Source of the DNA: Cotesia glomerata
Lineage: Eukaryota; Arthropoda; Insecta; Hymenoptera; Braconidae
Direction of reading: 5' to 3'
DNA: 64,000 nucleotides
Assembly (NCBI RefSeq): GCF_020080835.1
Contig: NC_058167.1
Coordinates: 8,030,957-8,094,956, forward strand
Part shown: one piece after another, positions 1 through 12,350 of the stretch
How positions within the stretch are numbered: the first letter of the stretch is position 1
Layout: each line of letters starts with the position of its first letter
Position numbers and translations under genes: made by a program
Notes under the pieces: model-generated
The model's database searches: none
Seen by the model: the letters and a program-made list of their open reading frames with translations, nothing else
What the model was told of the DNA's origin: nothing

Positions 1-354
1 CGCTTTCGGTACACCACAGACTCTAATTTTCTAATCTGTTACTCACGCACATTAATTTTTGCATTAATCGCCAATTAAAAAGTCAAATTTCTTTTTATTA
101 AACCTTTTTCTTTTAGATTTATTCTACTTTTGCTATTTAGGACACTAATTATTATTTTTTCCAAAGATAAAGTTACTTTATTTATAAATAATAATTAATT
201 AAAAATTATTAAAATTTTTTTAATAATAAGGAAATAAAATTTTATAGAAAATATAATATTTTCAACAATTAATAATAATAATGTGTTTTATTTAGCAATT
301 TTACTACATTAAAAAATCATAAAGAAATATTACAATCAATTATACATTTATATA
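1..354. other. AT-rich flank, no gene
   Basis: Very A+T-rich, low-complexity sequence with TTA/TAA runs. I see no coding exon or RNA gene here. Confidence 0.6.
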
Positions 355-553
355 CATTGATAAAAAAATTAACTTGACTCAAGAGCCAAAATCTTGAACC
401 AAGAATACCATTTTGAAGAAAATGATTTTTTTGAGTTAAGAGAATAAATTCTTGAGACAAGAAAAATTTACTTAAATCAAGAACAATTTCTTCAAAATGG
501 TATTCTTGGTTCAAGATTTTGACTCTTGAGTCAAGTCAATTTTTTTATCAGTG
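355..553. mobile_element. TA-flanked palindromic MITE, CAYTGA family, copy 1
   Basis: A 199-bp near-perfect inverted repeat. The left end reads CATTGATAAAAAAATT and the right end is the complement of CACTGATAAAAAAATT; TA dinucleotides flank both sides (353-354 and 554-555). Both arms contain the motif CTTGAACCAAGAATACCATT or its complement. The same terminal motif followed by an A-run occurs at 5126-5590 and 23788-24078. TA duplication suggests a Tc1/mariner-type source. No transposase is present, so the copy is non-autonomous. The open frame on the minus strand here is a by-product of the palindrome. Confidence 0.8.
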
Positions 554-586
554 TACATATCAACAATAAATAGCTTACATATCTAT

Positions 587-935
587 TAGGGTGTGCCAAA
601 ATTCAACTTACGTGATGGACCTCTTAAAATTGGAATTTTGAGTTCCAGTTTTAAAAGGAGTTGTGTTTGGGGATTTCTTATTTTGAGCATAAGGGATTTA
701 TATGATTATCATAGAATTTTTTAACAGGAGTTTTGTTTAGTCATTTTTGCTGAAATTTCAAAATTTCAAAATTTGGCCAAACAAAACTCCTGTTAAAAAA
801 TTATATGAAAATCAAATAAATCCCTTACGCTCAAAATATGTGAGGAAATGCTCAAACACAACTCCTGTTAAAAGCGGAACTCAAAATTCCAATTTTGAGA
901 GGTCCATCACGGAAGTTGAATTTTGACACACCCTA
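587..935. mobile_element. hAT-like palindromic MITE with 8-bp target duplication
   Basis: A 349-bp almost complete palindrome beginning TAGGGTGTG and ending with its complement. The arms are about 90 percent identical over some 160 bp each. Identical 8-bp direct repeats, ATATCTAT, flank it at 579-586 and 936-943. An 8-bp duplication is the hallmark of hAT-superfamily insertion. It has no coding capacity. The family assignment rests on the duplication length and could be wrong if the end bases are misplaced. Confidence 0.85.
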
Positions 936-943
936 ATATCTAT

Positions 944-2440
944 ACATAGTTTATTCAATCTTTTAATTCTCTTTTAAAGCTTATCAATATTTTTTCATTC
1001 AAAAATAAAGTTTTTTCAATATTATTATTATTATTATTATTATTAGTAATTTAAAATTTGTAGTGATAATAATAATAAATAAAAAAATAATGTAAGGTGT
1101 CCTCAATAGCCTAACCTGGTGGCCCAAAAATAAAAATTATCTAAGACCTAATCCCGAAAAGAATGACCTCAACGGTGAATCCTCAACCTCGATCTCCAGT
1201 GGAACAGATTCCTCGACGAGAATGTACCTGCCGAAATAAACGGGCTCTCATCAAAAGTCACTCTACACGGGTGTTTACTTCTTCTCGAGACCTTTTATCT
1301 GGCTGGTCATCTCTGATCTCTCTCACCTGAGCCCGGCTCCTCTGTAAGCCCGTATAGTATTCGAGAAACCTGTTCCGATGACATTCCAATCATCTTGTAC
1401 CTAACCGGCGTTGCGGAATTTTTATCCAATACAAAAAATTGTGAAACCATTACACCTATCCTCTTATTCATTTATTTACTCATATTACCATCGTGTATTT
1501 TCATCTAAAATATATTTATCCTCTATTACAATCGTAATCATTATAATTACACCTTGTGTTTCTTGAATAATATAATAATGTAAATTATAAATTCAAATAA
1601 TGAAATTTAAAGTGTGTCGTAATAGGTAGAATCGTTTAGTTCCCTCATCGATAAATCAATCCCGATATGAAGAAAGTAATCGAACGTTATTAAAATGTCT
1701 TTGATATTGCGTAATATTGAGAATCATTTTCGTCATACTCATGAAGAAATTATCATTTATTCCAAGTAAAATGAAATGCCTAGTTAAAATAATTCTTTTT
1801 AACTACAACTGATTATTTGTGATTATTTAAAAAATTTAACAGTTAAGTTAAGTGCTTGTAATAATAACGAAAGTTATGTTGATTTCCGACATAACAGGGA
1901 GATGAAAAAATTTTATTGGTAGAAATTGTGATATTGCATCATCTCATGAATTAAAAGTAGTGACTGAACTAAACTATGTGACGATTAAAAAGCAAGTATT
2001 GCAGTGCGTTTTGTCGGACAAGTAAATATAAGAGTGAATTGAGTCGGTGGTTAAGTTAACTTGATGTAAGTACTGGTAATAGTTTTGCTAGGTCAACCGC
2101 ATACCAAGGGTGCGTGAAATACCAGTCTTTGTAGACACATGTATTGCCAGCTTATAGTTCTAACATATCAATGAATCCGACCGGATATGTCTCAATATTT
2201 TGAAATTTATAATTATTAGTAACTTAGGAAGTCAACTATTTTATCATTTTTTATAGATTATTATTATTAAAAAATTTTTTTCTTAAGTTCAGTAATGAAT
2301 TAAAAAAAAAAATTTTATTTTATAAATTAAAAAAAATTCTTCAAATAATATTAAAAAAAAATCAAGATTGTACTTTAAAAAAAATTTTTTTTCAATAAAA
2401 CTAAAATATTTATAATTTTCAGTATTATGGATAAATTTTT
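944..2440. other. Intergenic, with a GC-richer unique block at about 1095-1420
   Basis: Mostly AT-rich. The block at about 1095-1420 has clearly higher G+C and complexity than its surroundings, but no frame stays open for 60 codons and no domain is recognisable. It could be an old retroelement fragment, a non-coding exon or a regulatory island of the downstream LRR gene. I cannot choose between these. Confidence 0.4.
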
Positions 2441-2441
2441 G

Positions 2442-2911
2442 TTAAATATTTACAAGTGGGGTCAACCATTTTAATTTTCATTTTTTTGAACGAAATTACT
2501 ATTTGATTTTATTGATATATTTTTTTTTGAAAAATACTTAAAAAAATTAACAATTAAAAAAAAAAAAGTTGATTATCACAATTTTAACAAATTTTACAAA
2601 TTTCCAAAAAAATTTATAAATTTTTTAGAAAACTGTGATAGTCAACTTTTTTTTTATTTGTTCGTTTTTTATGTACTTTTCAAAAAAATATATATAATAA
2701 ATATCAAAAAAAGATAGAAATTTTATCCAAAAACATTAGAGCCAAAATTTTTTCCAACTTTTGAAGGCAAAAATCTATATTTTTTTCTTTCTAGACATTT
2801 TTTATCATAAATCCGCTGTAAAAACAAGCAGAATAAAAAAAAATTGAAAATGTTAATTTTTCACCTAGTTATGGTCCAAAATGGGTTTGACCCTGCTTGT
2901 AAATAATTACC
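2442..2911. mobile_element. AAGTGGGGTC-family MITE, copy 1
   Basis: About 470 bp bounded by TATTTACAAGTGGGGTCAAC on the left and the complement of a similar motif (GACCCTGCTTGTAAATAATT) on the right, with an internal hairpin near 2560-2660. The same structure recurs in the LRR-gene intron (20660-21140, opposite orientation) and in the helicase intron (41127-41578). It is non-coding. I could not fix a target duplication. Confidence 0.7.
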
Positions 2912-5125
2912 AAATTTTTTAATACTGTTAAATAAAATTTTTATTAATACCATTAAACTCCGTTATTATTAATGGAAATAATTTGTCGCAATGTTAGTAA
3001 TATTAATTCCGAAAGCTTCCTGCTGTGATTTGTTATTTAGTCCAACGTCTATTATTTTTTATTGCTTTATATTTGAAAGTCCATCAAATAAACGCTCAAA
3101 AAAAAAATTACAGCTCAAAAATTTATTAAAAATAAAATCCTGAAATTCTCTCCTATAGAAAAAAAAAAATTAATTCATTTAATTAATTAATGACTAAAAA
3201 TTAAACACACGCTGCTATAAATAGCATAATTAATCCCTCAAACATATGTAGCAGTTATCAACAAATAATTACCGACATATATAAACATAAACCCGTCCAG
3301 TTGAATAATAAAATCTAATACCGTAGTTATAATTTAATTTCTATAATGCAAATAGATAAAACTCGACAGAACATGCAATAAAAGAACTAAAAAACAAAAT
3401 AAATATATACATTTGTACGTGAAGATCGGTATGATATCAAAACTGCATTTCGCCCGGCTGACCCGTGTGCTCGCTCTACTTCCACCGATAAAGACAGCGT
3501 GATCTATCGCATTATTTCTACCGGGGAAATGCTATAATAAAATATTCTCTGGCTGGTAAGACAGTGCAGAAAGCCGAGCCTGAACCTGACACACACCAAT
3601 ATTATCCACAATATGCTCTATGTGCACACATAAGCGTATAATATTGCACACAAGTCGTAAGAAGTTGACTGGAAAAAAGAAGATCCCGTAAAAAGAAGGT
3701 ACCGTAGAGAAAACAGCGTACATGTTCAACCGCGTGTAACAAAATTATCAACAGTGATTTTTGATCCAAGCTCACTTCAAGGTGAGCTCTTTTAATTAAG
3801 ACTTTAACTCCACGCCTTATCTCGTTATTTATTTATCTTATTTCACTAAATTGGACGGCTGATTTGAGCCGATCCCGAGGTATTAAAGAATTAAATGAAA
3901 GTTACAGAGTTGTAAACATTCAATGTGGTTCACGCCTCATTCTCATACTGTTATATTTGTATTAAATGAAACATATATGCATTTATACCTTGAGATCGTT
4001 AAATCACATTCGCTTTCAGTAATACTAATACCGATCGTCATTATTATTATTTTTATCGATTTATATTTTATTTTTTTTTTTTTTTTCAACGTTATAATAC
4101 TCAAAATTTAACAAGACGATTCAATAAATTAATTGCGTAATTATTTTTTAATGAGGAATTTGTAATTCTCTCGAATTTTTATGGATTTATTGAGAAATCG
4201 TTTTGATTAAAAAAAATAATAATAAATCTCAGGTATTAGCTGAAAATGATTAGATGTATTTCCCAAGATATAAAGTTTCCGTAAATATGGAGCGGCTTAA
4301 AATTAGATCCGATATTTTCACATGAGCATCAAGAAAATTGCATCAGTTTATTAAACTCACGAGTAGAATCAGAATTAAATCAAGAGCTTACATTATTCTT
4401 ACATTATTTTCTAGACATGGAATTAGAAAATTAAAATTATCATGTGGACTTTTGAGAAATTTAGGAGTTTAATGGAATCACGCTCGCTTTCATCTTTAGC
4501 AATTACCGTCTTTGACAGCAAAGACATCAAAACAATTAGAGCAAGTCATTTTATGACAAATTATGAATTAAATGCCCGAAATTACGGACTAATTTAAAAA
4601 TTTTTTTCTGACAGGTTTCATAACAAAAATTAAGTCAAAAAACTAAACCCGTCTATAAAACAAATCATTAATTCATAAGATCAAAATATTGTTATTGAAT
4701 GATTTAAAAATATAAATTAATATTCTCGGTGGCCTCTGATAAAGGCGATTAACAAAAACTGTGTCGAACTCGGTCCACGTAAGCTAACGGTGCTCATACA
4801 ATGTATAAGTATGTATATAATATGACGAGTCTCTATACAACGATTTCGTGGTATCAGCTAATCCGATCATCTGATTCGCGTCTGCGTACGGTACAGGTTA
4901 CAGATCGGAGATTGATGAATGAATCAGTTGAATGGATGAAAAAAAATGATAACATGACTCGCTCAGCTAAAAGAATTTATTATACTTTATTATTTTCTAT
5001 CAGCTTTTTATTAGTACGAGTAGCCTTGGCTAGAGTATTGAAAGGAGCTTAGTTCAGAGTATGAATGAAGAGATGAATCAGAAATGAATTCAGAGGTCAT
5101 AATTTACTATTATCGTCAATAATTA
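2912..5125. other. Intergenic, no gene recognised
   Basis: AT-rich, with GC-richer unique patches near 3420-3540 and 3780-3880. The short open frames here (for example 4801-5052, +) resemble no known family and have no splice context that I trust. It could be intronic to the LRR gene if that gene's first exon lies further upstream. Confidence 0.4.
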
Positions 5126-5590
5126 CATTGAAAAAAAAAATTAACTTGAATCGAGAAAAAAATTCTTGAACCAAGAAAATAATTTCATTATTTTGAATCA
5201 AGACAAAAAATTCTTGAATTGAGTAAAATTTATTAGTTGAAAATTTTTTCTTTTCAAATCAAGACAATAAAATTTTTAAGTATTAATTTAAAAAAATTTA
5301 TGGTTTTGAATCAAGACAAAAATTTTTTCTTCTTAAATCAAGACAATAAAATTTTTAAAAATTATTTTCTTGATTAAAATTACTTATTTTTGTGACATTG
5401 AAAAAAAAATTTTAATGAATCAAGAAAAAAATTCTTGAACCAAAAAATTAATTTTATCATTTTGAATCAAGACAAAAAATTCTTGAATTAATTAAAATTT
5501 ATTAGTTTAAAATTTCTTCTTCTCAAATTAAGACAATAAAATTCTTAAAAATTATTTTTTTGGCTTAAAAATTAAATTTTTTTTTCTGTG
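5126..5590. mobile_element. CAYTGA-family MITE, tandem or composite copy 2
   Basis: Starts CATTGAAAAAAAAAATTAAC after TA (5124-5125) and ends TTTTTTTTCTGTG before TA (5591-5592). A second start motif at about 5397 shows the element is duplicated in tandem. Internal phrases such as TTCTTGAACCAAGAA match copies at 355-553 and 23788-24078. Non-coding. Confidence 0.65.
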
Positions 5591-7923
5591 TATTGTGTCA
5601 AGAATTAAAATAAGAAATAAATATATTTTGACTTCCTCAGAAGTATTATACAAGAAACAGTAAAAAATTATTCTTCGGGTGCATTAGTATCACAAATGGC
5701 GCGAAACTAACAGTAAACCAGTCATCCGCGATAGTATACGGTGAGTTGCCGATTATTTTATTCTATTCGCTGTATTCGATAGTATAGTTGTATAGTAGTA
5801 ATAAGTGAAGAATCGAGACTCGACTTTTATAACTGAATTGAAGGATAAGTACAAGTATTAGTATTAGTACAAGTGGAAGCGAGTCGTGGCTTGGACCGTT
5901 ACTGCAGACCATATGGAAAGTTCGGTGGCTCGTAAATAGAAACTTATACGTATACGGCGACTATTCACTTCTATTCACGGACAGTACTTGTGTTATTACA
6001 CGGGCATGGTGGATAGGGCGCAAAAAGATATACAATCTGTATTATTTTGATACACCTGACTTTTAAGGCACAAGGAAGCACCAGAACACGAGCCGGCTTA
6101 ATCGAGGGGAAATTATCTGTAATTATAATCAAATATCTTATGTAAATTGTTATTATGCTGTTTTAATAAACTTTTTACTGAATAAATTATTTTAATCGAC
6201 TTTTTATCTGCTATTCCTGGTGGAGAAATTTTTTAGGTTGGTAAAAATGAGGAAGTGGAATTTTTTTGAGACTGGATTTGAGATATTTTTCTTTGGGGAT
6301 TCTTTTAAGAGGTAATTTTATTTGTTACAGCGTTTGAAGAGATAAAAAACGTCGTAAATTTGATAAGAGAAAAGATAGAATAGTTTTTAAGAAAAAATAA
6401 GAGAGATTTAGAAGATAACTTTTTTTAAAATTAATTTTTTAATAAAATTTTAAAAATATTTTTTTAACGTTGTAATAAATAAAATTCTTACGTTTAAAAA
6501 TAATTATTTCCAATAAAATTTTATTTTCAACAATAAAAATATTTACCGTGAAAATTAAACAGAACAAAATAATTAAAATGCATAAGTGGTTATTTAAAAA
6601 AATTTATGAGATCAAATTGTGAAGAAATTTCCGTGCAAATGACCCTTCTATTATATTGTATGATATTATATATGGTATAAATTTGTTGAATGAGTACTAA
6701 TGTCTAAAAAAGTTAACACATACATTGAAATGAAAACTTGAATTCTTTTTAAAAACTAACCGTATAAATTACACTGAATGTTATATTGTACCATAAATTC
6801 TTAGGATTGTTTTAAACATCAATGCATACCGCGGGATTTACCTGTTCCCCGAACTCCCTGTTAAATTGTAAAAGCCAATAAATAGAAAGAAAGAGGGTTG
6901 GAATTATAAATTTTCTAAAAAGAATCTTAGTTTGTCTCGGCGGTAAAGGTCTATCGGGAAAATCGCGGCGCCTAATATAAAAACTTCCGGCTATGCATAT
7001 CCGTTTTGTTCGAAAAAAATCCAAAGTTGTATTCTTCTTCTCTTCTCGACGCTTTCACAAAACATGTATACAAATATACACAGTGTTTATGAGATGAACT
7101 GTGAGATATTTATGCAACAAAGGCCGACACACCATACACGCTAATAATTCCCACAAACAAAGTTACTTAAAAAAAGTAATACAAGAATAAGAGAAAATAA
7201 AACAAAATATAACTAAACAAAACAAATAATAAAATAAGACAAATATGCACAACTCGAGAGAAATTTTAAATATTTATTTCTTCCTTTCATATCATACCCC
7301 AATAATTACGTCTCATTAAACTTAATTACCCTTTATTCTGCGCTTATACAACAATAAATAACAATTATTATTTATTTATTCATTAAAATAAAAGTCTTTG
7401 ACCCACGTAAAATTTATTAAACTTTTTTTTATTCTACTCTGTCAACTTCTGTCAACTTAAAAGTGATTACCCGTGAGATTTAAAAGTGACATAAAGATTT
7501 AAAATCTCATTTTCCCAGATTGTAACTTTACACTCAACTTTAATATAATATAATTATAATTAATAATGGATACACTCAGCCGGATTAAAAATAACTTTTC
7601 AATCCCTGATGAATAATGACCGTCATTACTTTTGTAATTTAAATTGAAACAGGTTGATTGAGAATTTAAGAATAATATGGGTGTGACTGATACTTTAAAT
7701 TTCATTTATTATTCTCGGTTAGAAAAAAAAATGTAATGGAATTTGGTGATTAATTTAAGATAATTTTTTTTTTTAAACTAAAGCTTAGATTAAAATTTTC
7801 ACTTTTTTAACTTTATTATACTTACAAGTAATGCAATTCTTTTTTAATAAATTTTTAAACTTGGAGTGATCATTAATTGTTTTTTCTTCACTAATTTTAT
7901 TATTATTATATTATCTTGAAATT

Positions 7924-7983
<60 letters not shown>

Positions 7984-9381
7984 TAGTGATATAGTTTTTA
8001 ATAAATTTTTAAAATTGGAGTTATCATTAATTGTTTTTTCTTCATTAATTTTATTATTATTATTATTATGATTACTATTATTATATTGAAATTTTTTTGA
8101 GTAATAATAATAATAAAATAGTGATAGAAATAGTAATAGAATAGCTAAAATAAATAAAGTAATTTTGCGTGTACTTAGATAAAAAAAAATAGATATCAGC
8201 AATGAATAATGGCCTGCGTGATTACCTGAGAAATAGGAGCAGGTAGATTGAGAACTGAAGACCGACGACTATATCTGGGACTACTAAAAGAATAAGAAAG
8301 ATAAAACTAAAAAGAGAGTACTATATAATGTACAGAGTGCTGTCGAACGAGAGCGAAAGTGAAAGGTTTGGATTCCTAAGGCAATAAGTAACAACATCTA
8401 TTCTACGTGTATATTTAATAAATACATAGATGTGAGTGCGTAGATAGATACAGAGATCTTGATGGAGTTTTTGTTGCTTATTGCGATATAATACTCTCCG
8501 GGATTGAGATTCGCGAATCGTTAATCCACGATATTAAGCAATAATAAGCAAAAATTCCTATGATAATTCCAGATATTTATTCAAAACCCCCACTTTTATT
8601 TATAAGGAGCTGCTAAATTATTCATTTAATTGTTTGAGTTCATTTTATCGGCGATTATTTAAATCACGGGATAAAATAAGAATTTGTAGGCGATATTAAT
8701 GCAATGAGAAATCAGGAAAATTCAAGCCTACTGTTTGGCTTTAAAAATCATTATTATTGTATTTTTCTGGGAGGCGCAATAATCAGTTTGTATTGTGTAA
8801 ATAATGTGTTGTTATAAGTCATAATGTATCCGATTGTATGCGTCACGATTATCCCGTTGTCTATACAACGAAACGTCTATATATGTCTGTCGTTTTGATC
8901 CGTTAGGTGTATTCGAAAAAAAAGGAAAAATAAATAATAAAATATTTGAAAAAGTGGCACACGGTGATTATTTCGAGAGGTTTATTACATATACATTGAA
9001 GATGCTGGACACTCCATGGGAAGCGGAATTTTTTATGGTAATAGGAAATTCTGGAAATTGATTTTTGTAATAGATAATCGATTTTTCTTTCCTCTATGGG
9101 GAGAAATTTATTTATTGGAGTCTTTGAAAATTTAGTACAGAGAAACTTTTCGGTTAAAAGTCATTTTGATCTTTGATTTTTATCGATAAAAAAAATGTTC
9201 TTAGGAAGTAATATTGATTGGTTTTAACACCTGAGGTTGCTTTTTTCTCATGATAAAATAAAAGTTTTTTCACAGAAAAACTCTACATTTATAAATTTTA
9301 ATTAACTTTATTAACTGTTAATAAATTATTTTTTAATTCAATAAATGTTTATTAATAGTTAATAATAAATTAAAAAAATTT
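5591..9381. other. Intergenic with unique GC-richer islands
   Basis: Alternates AT-rich DNA with unique blocks at about 5680-6100, 6820-7060 and 8220-8480. The open frames at 6812-7024 (-), 7499-7705 (-) and 8834-9061 (+) lack recognisable domains. The blocks could be conserved non-coding sequence, but conservation cannot be judged from one genome. Confidence 0.4.
7927..7981. repeat. (TAA)n microsatellite
   Basis: About 18 uninterrupted TAA/ATA units. Partly duplicated flanks (GGAGTGATCATTAATTG at 7865 and a near-identical phrase at 8021) show a local duplication around it. The minus-strand frame at 7924-8202, full of Tyr and Asn, is only the translation of this repeat. Confidence 0.9.
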
Positions 9382-9531
9382 TTAACTTCCCGCTAAGAAA
9401 ATTGAAAATTTTCAAAAGTTGGGAAGTTATTGTTTTCACCCCATTTTTCGAAAATCGAGTTTTCATCAGATCTCGACATTTTGAGGTCCTAGAAAGCTTT
9501 TCTGACTATTCCTGCGGTGATGTCACCCTGA

Positions 9532-9567
<36 letters not shown>

Positions 9568-10243
9568 ATGTGTAAATCTCTCATAACTTTTGAACGGATC
9601 ATCCGATTCGATCGAAATAAGCGGCGTTCTGAAGAGTTTCTTTGCCCTTAGAATTATGATACTAATTTACAGAATTTGAGTCGATCAATTTTGAGAAATC
9701 TCAAAAATAAAATTTCCAAAAATTCGTTTTTTTGAAATATCTTTTAAACGGCTGAACCGATCAATTCCAAAAACTAATCAGCTCTTAACCTCAAAAAACC
9801 ACGTCGATTGCCACCAGCCCGGTCAAAATCGGTTGATTTGTTCGTGAGATATCGTTGTCGAAAAAAATTGAAAAAAATGTTTTTTTTATAATTTCTATAA
9901 AATTGTTAGTCTGACCAGTTTACGCTTAAAGATTTTCCAAAGAACTCAAAAAACTGCGTTGAATGCCGTAAACCGCAAGAAAATCGGTTAATTGATTCAA
10001 AAGTTATTGTGGCTTAAAAATTCAAAAAATAGTGTTCTGTAAAACTTCAATTAGCCTTTTGAGCTTGAAGAGCTCAAAAACACAGAAAAGCGATTTATTT
10101 GAGCTCGGAGAGCTCAAAATTACACAAAAATTATATTTTTGAGCTCGAAGAGCTTAAAAAATAAGTGAATTGTTGAGCACTTAGGTATGGAGGTAGCGGG
10201 AAGTTGCAGGGATGGCCTTTAGGGTCAACCGTTTTCCTAATTT
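9382..10243 (+). mobile_element. (TG)n-bearing dispersed element, copy 1
   Basis: Roughly 860 bp closely matching 59115-59955 in the same orientation. It opens with AACTTCCCGCTAAGAAAATT and closes near AGCGGGAAGT, so ACTTCCCGCTA is present as a subterminal inverted repeat; the 3' margin is a conserved GGGATGGCCTTTAGGGTCAA. It contains a (TG)n run, phrases such as CTTTTGAACGG, and a 3' part with repeated GAGCTC motifs. It has no open frame. I do not recognise the transposon class. Confidence 0.7.
9534..9564. repeat. (TG)n microsatellite inside the dispersed element
   Basis: About 15 TG units at the same relative position as the longer (TG)n at 59262-59330 in the second copy. The microsatellite therefore travels with the element. 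Confidence 0.85.
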
Positions 10244-11157
10244 TTTTAAATAAATTTATTATAAAAAAGCGGAATAGAAGAAAGATGACCTAATGTTATG
10301 CAGATAACATTGAAAATAAAGCCTTCAACAATCCGAGTCTCGGCTCAGCTTTGAGCAACCCACGATCCGCGATCCTGCATCCCACAACTAAAAGAAAGAC
10401 TGTTACACCACTATATTACATGGACTAGAGACTGGAGAGGCCGTCAGCGGATGATCCTGACTGAAGGTCGCGGCAAATAAAACGCAAACTCTATCTCTGT
10501 GCTTCAATATATTAATTACAAATAAAAACATTAATCTTCCCACACGAGCTCAAATTGTATACTGCATTCGTCATACATATAATAATTTACTAAAAAGCAT
10601 AACCGGCTTCCTGATGGCTTAATACAGCAATAATTACCCCATAATTATTAATAGAATCGAAATTAATGAGCGTGGATAAAGTGAGGTGTGAGGTGTGATA
10701 TTAACAATCTACAACTGTTTATTACTATTAATAATTAACATTTATATACTTTTTACGGTAATACTTGCATGACCGCTACCACTGTTATCAAGTGCAATAT
10801 TATTATTATTTTTTACAAAAATTTATTTTTTATTTTATTTATCTATTTAATTTTTATGTCAAGGCAAAATAGCCGAATGACAATAATATACGTAATTTTT
10901 ATAATAAAGTACATGTATAACAATATTAAATATATAAGACTAACATCATCATATTTTAAGGAAGTTAATAATTTTGAATGATTTAATAATATAGTTGCAA
11001 AATTCAATAGTACTGTACTATTTATAAGAATGACAACAACAATAGAATCAATGAACAATATTTGAAAGCTAATTTTTTCAATGGTAACATATTAAATACT
11101 TTAGTAATTTAGAATGTAAATTCTTTATTTAAAATTTTTAAATGGCCTGTTTGACAT
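10244..11157. other. Intergenic, no gene recognised
   Basis: Includes a GC-richer unique island at about 10285-10490 followed by AT-rich sequence. The overlapping open frames on both strands at about 10770-11060 are AT-driven and not credible genes. The part nearest 11158 may be the 3' tail of the adjacent minus-strand retroelement. Confidence 0.4.
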
Positions 11158-12350
11158 TTATAGTACATTTTCTCGTTCTAGTTTCACAAAAAATTCAAAA
11201 GCTTTATTTTCGAAGGAGTCTAGGCTGAGTGATTCTATGACTTCAGTGGGTAGCTCTTTCCAGATTCGAATTGCAGAGATTACAAATGAATGTTCGTAGA
11301 TTGTAGTCGAGAAATTTGGCATTTTGAAAAGAATGTTATCAAATCTCGCTGCAATTCTGTCAGATCTTCTGATATCAGATGGTTCTTCTGTAAAAAGACT
11401 CCTAAGGAACTTGGGTTCACCCGAGTTTAGAAGCTTGTAAACATAAAGCAAGCTAAAGCGTAAAGTCTTTTGGATTTAATTGTGAGCCAATTTAATTTAT
11501 GCCTGTAAGGAGTGATATGTTCATCACGTCTAAGATTGAATATGAATCTGATAGTGTTATTCACGAGACGCTGCAGTTTGTAGTCTAACTTTTTTGGTGA
11601 ATCAAGAAAGACTAATGAACAATATTCAATAATTGGTATGATAGTGGACATGACTAAGAGCTTGCGAGTGGCCGTAGAGAGAATATTTCTCCTATATTTC
11701 AGGCAATTTAACTTAGCGTAGACTTTACGAGTAGTATGGGCAACATGGACATCCCAAGAAAGATTTCTGGTTAGGTGAATTCCCAAGTGCTTGGTTGTAT
11801 TAACATAGAGTATTACATTTCCATCTATAATAATTGGAGGAAGATCACAGTTGTCTAAGAGCTTGAGTCTTCTGTTACTTCCAAGAATCATAACCTTAGT
11901 TTTTGAAAAATTTATTTCAAGGCCAACTTCTTTAGACCAATCAGCTACTGCTTCCCCATCAGTCGTAAGTTTAATTGCAGCTTCATTCAGTTGAAAAATT
12001 TTGAAATGGAGATAGGCATACTTGTCATCAGCGAAGAGGCCATGTTTGGAACATTTTAACCTCTTTGTTACTCCATTGATAACTATCAGAAAGAGGATCG
12101 GTCCTAAAATAGATCCTTGAGGAACGCCAAGGGTCGTACTGATAGCATTTGATGAAGTGTTATCACAATTTAGTATTGACTGAGACCTACCTGTAAGATA
12201 GGACTGAAACCAACAGATCACTTCAATTGTAAATCCCATTTCATACATAGTGATAAACAGGACTTTGGGGTTAACATAATCAAAAGCTTTCGTGAAGTCA
12301 AAAAGAAGAAGATATGTTAGTTCATCGTTATCAATGGCCTTGCGAATTAT
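11158..12350 (-). mobile_element. 5'-truncated non-LTR retrotransposon reverse transcriptase
   Basis: Reading right to left, the frame opens near 12350 with a motif reading LLFDFTKAFDYVNP (first catalytic Asp of the palm). It continues through YLTGRSQ, the GVPQGSILGPILF motif and the FADD active-site box, then the thumb and the C-terminal region ending at 11158. Homology starts abruptly in the palm, with no endonuclease domain, as expected of 5' truncation during target-primed reverse transcription. A one-base frameshift near 11440 splits the frame between CFM and LYVYKLLN. The style resembles CR1/jockey-like elements, but the clade is not settled. It is dead as an enzyme source. Confidence 0.9.

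Noticed and set aside
317..514. 65-codon minus-strand frame
   Set aside because: Lies on a MITE palindrome and partly outside it; the frame follows from the inverted repeat.
4801..5052. 83-codon plus-strand frame
   Set aside because: No domain, low complexity at its end, and no credible splice or promoter context.
7924..8202. Tyr/Asn-rich open frame
   Set aside because: Translation of TAA/TTA microsatellites.
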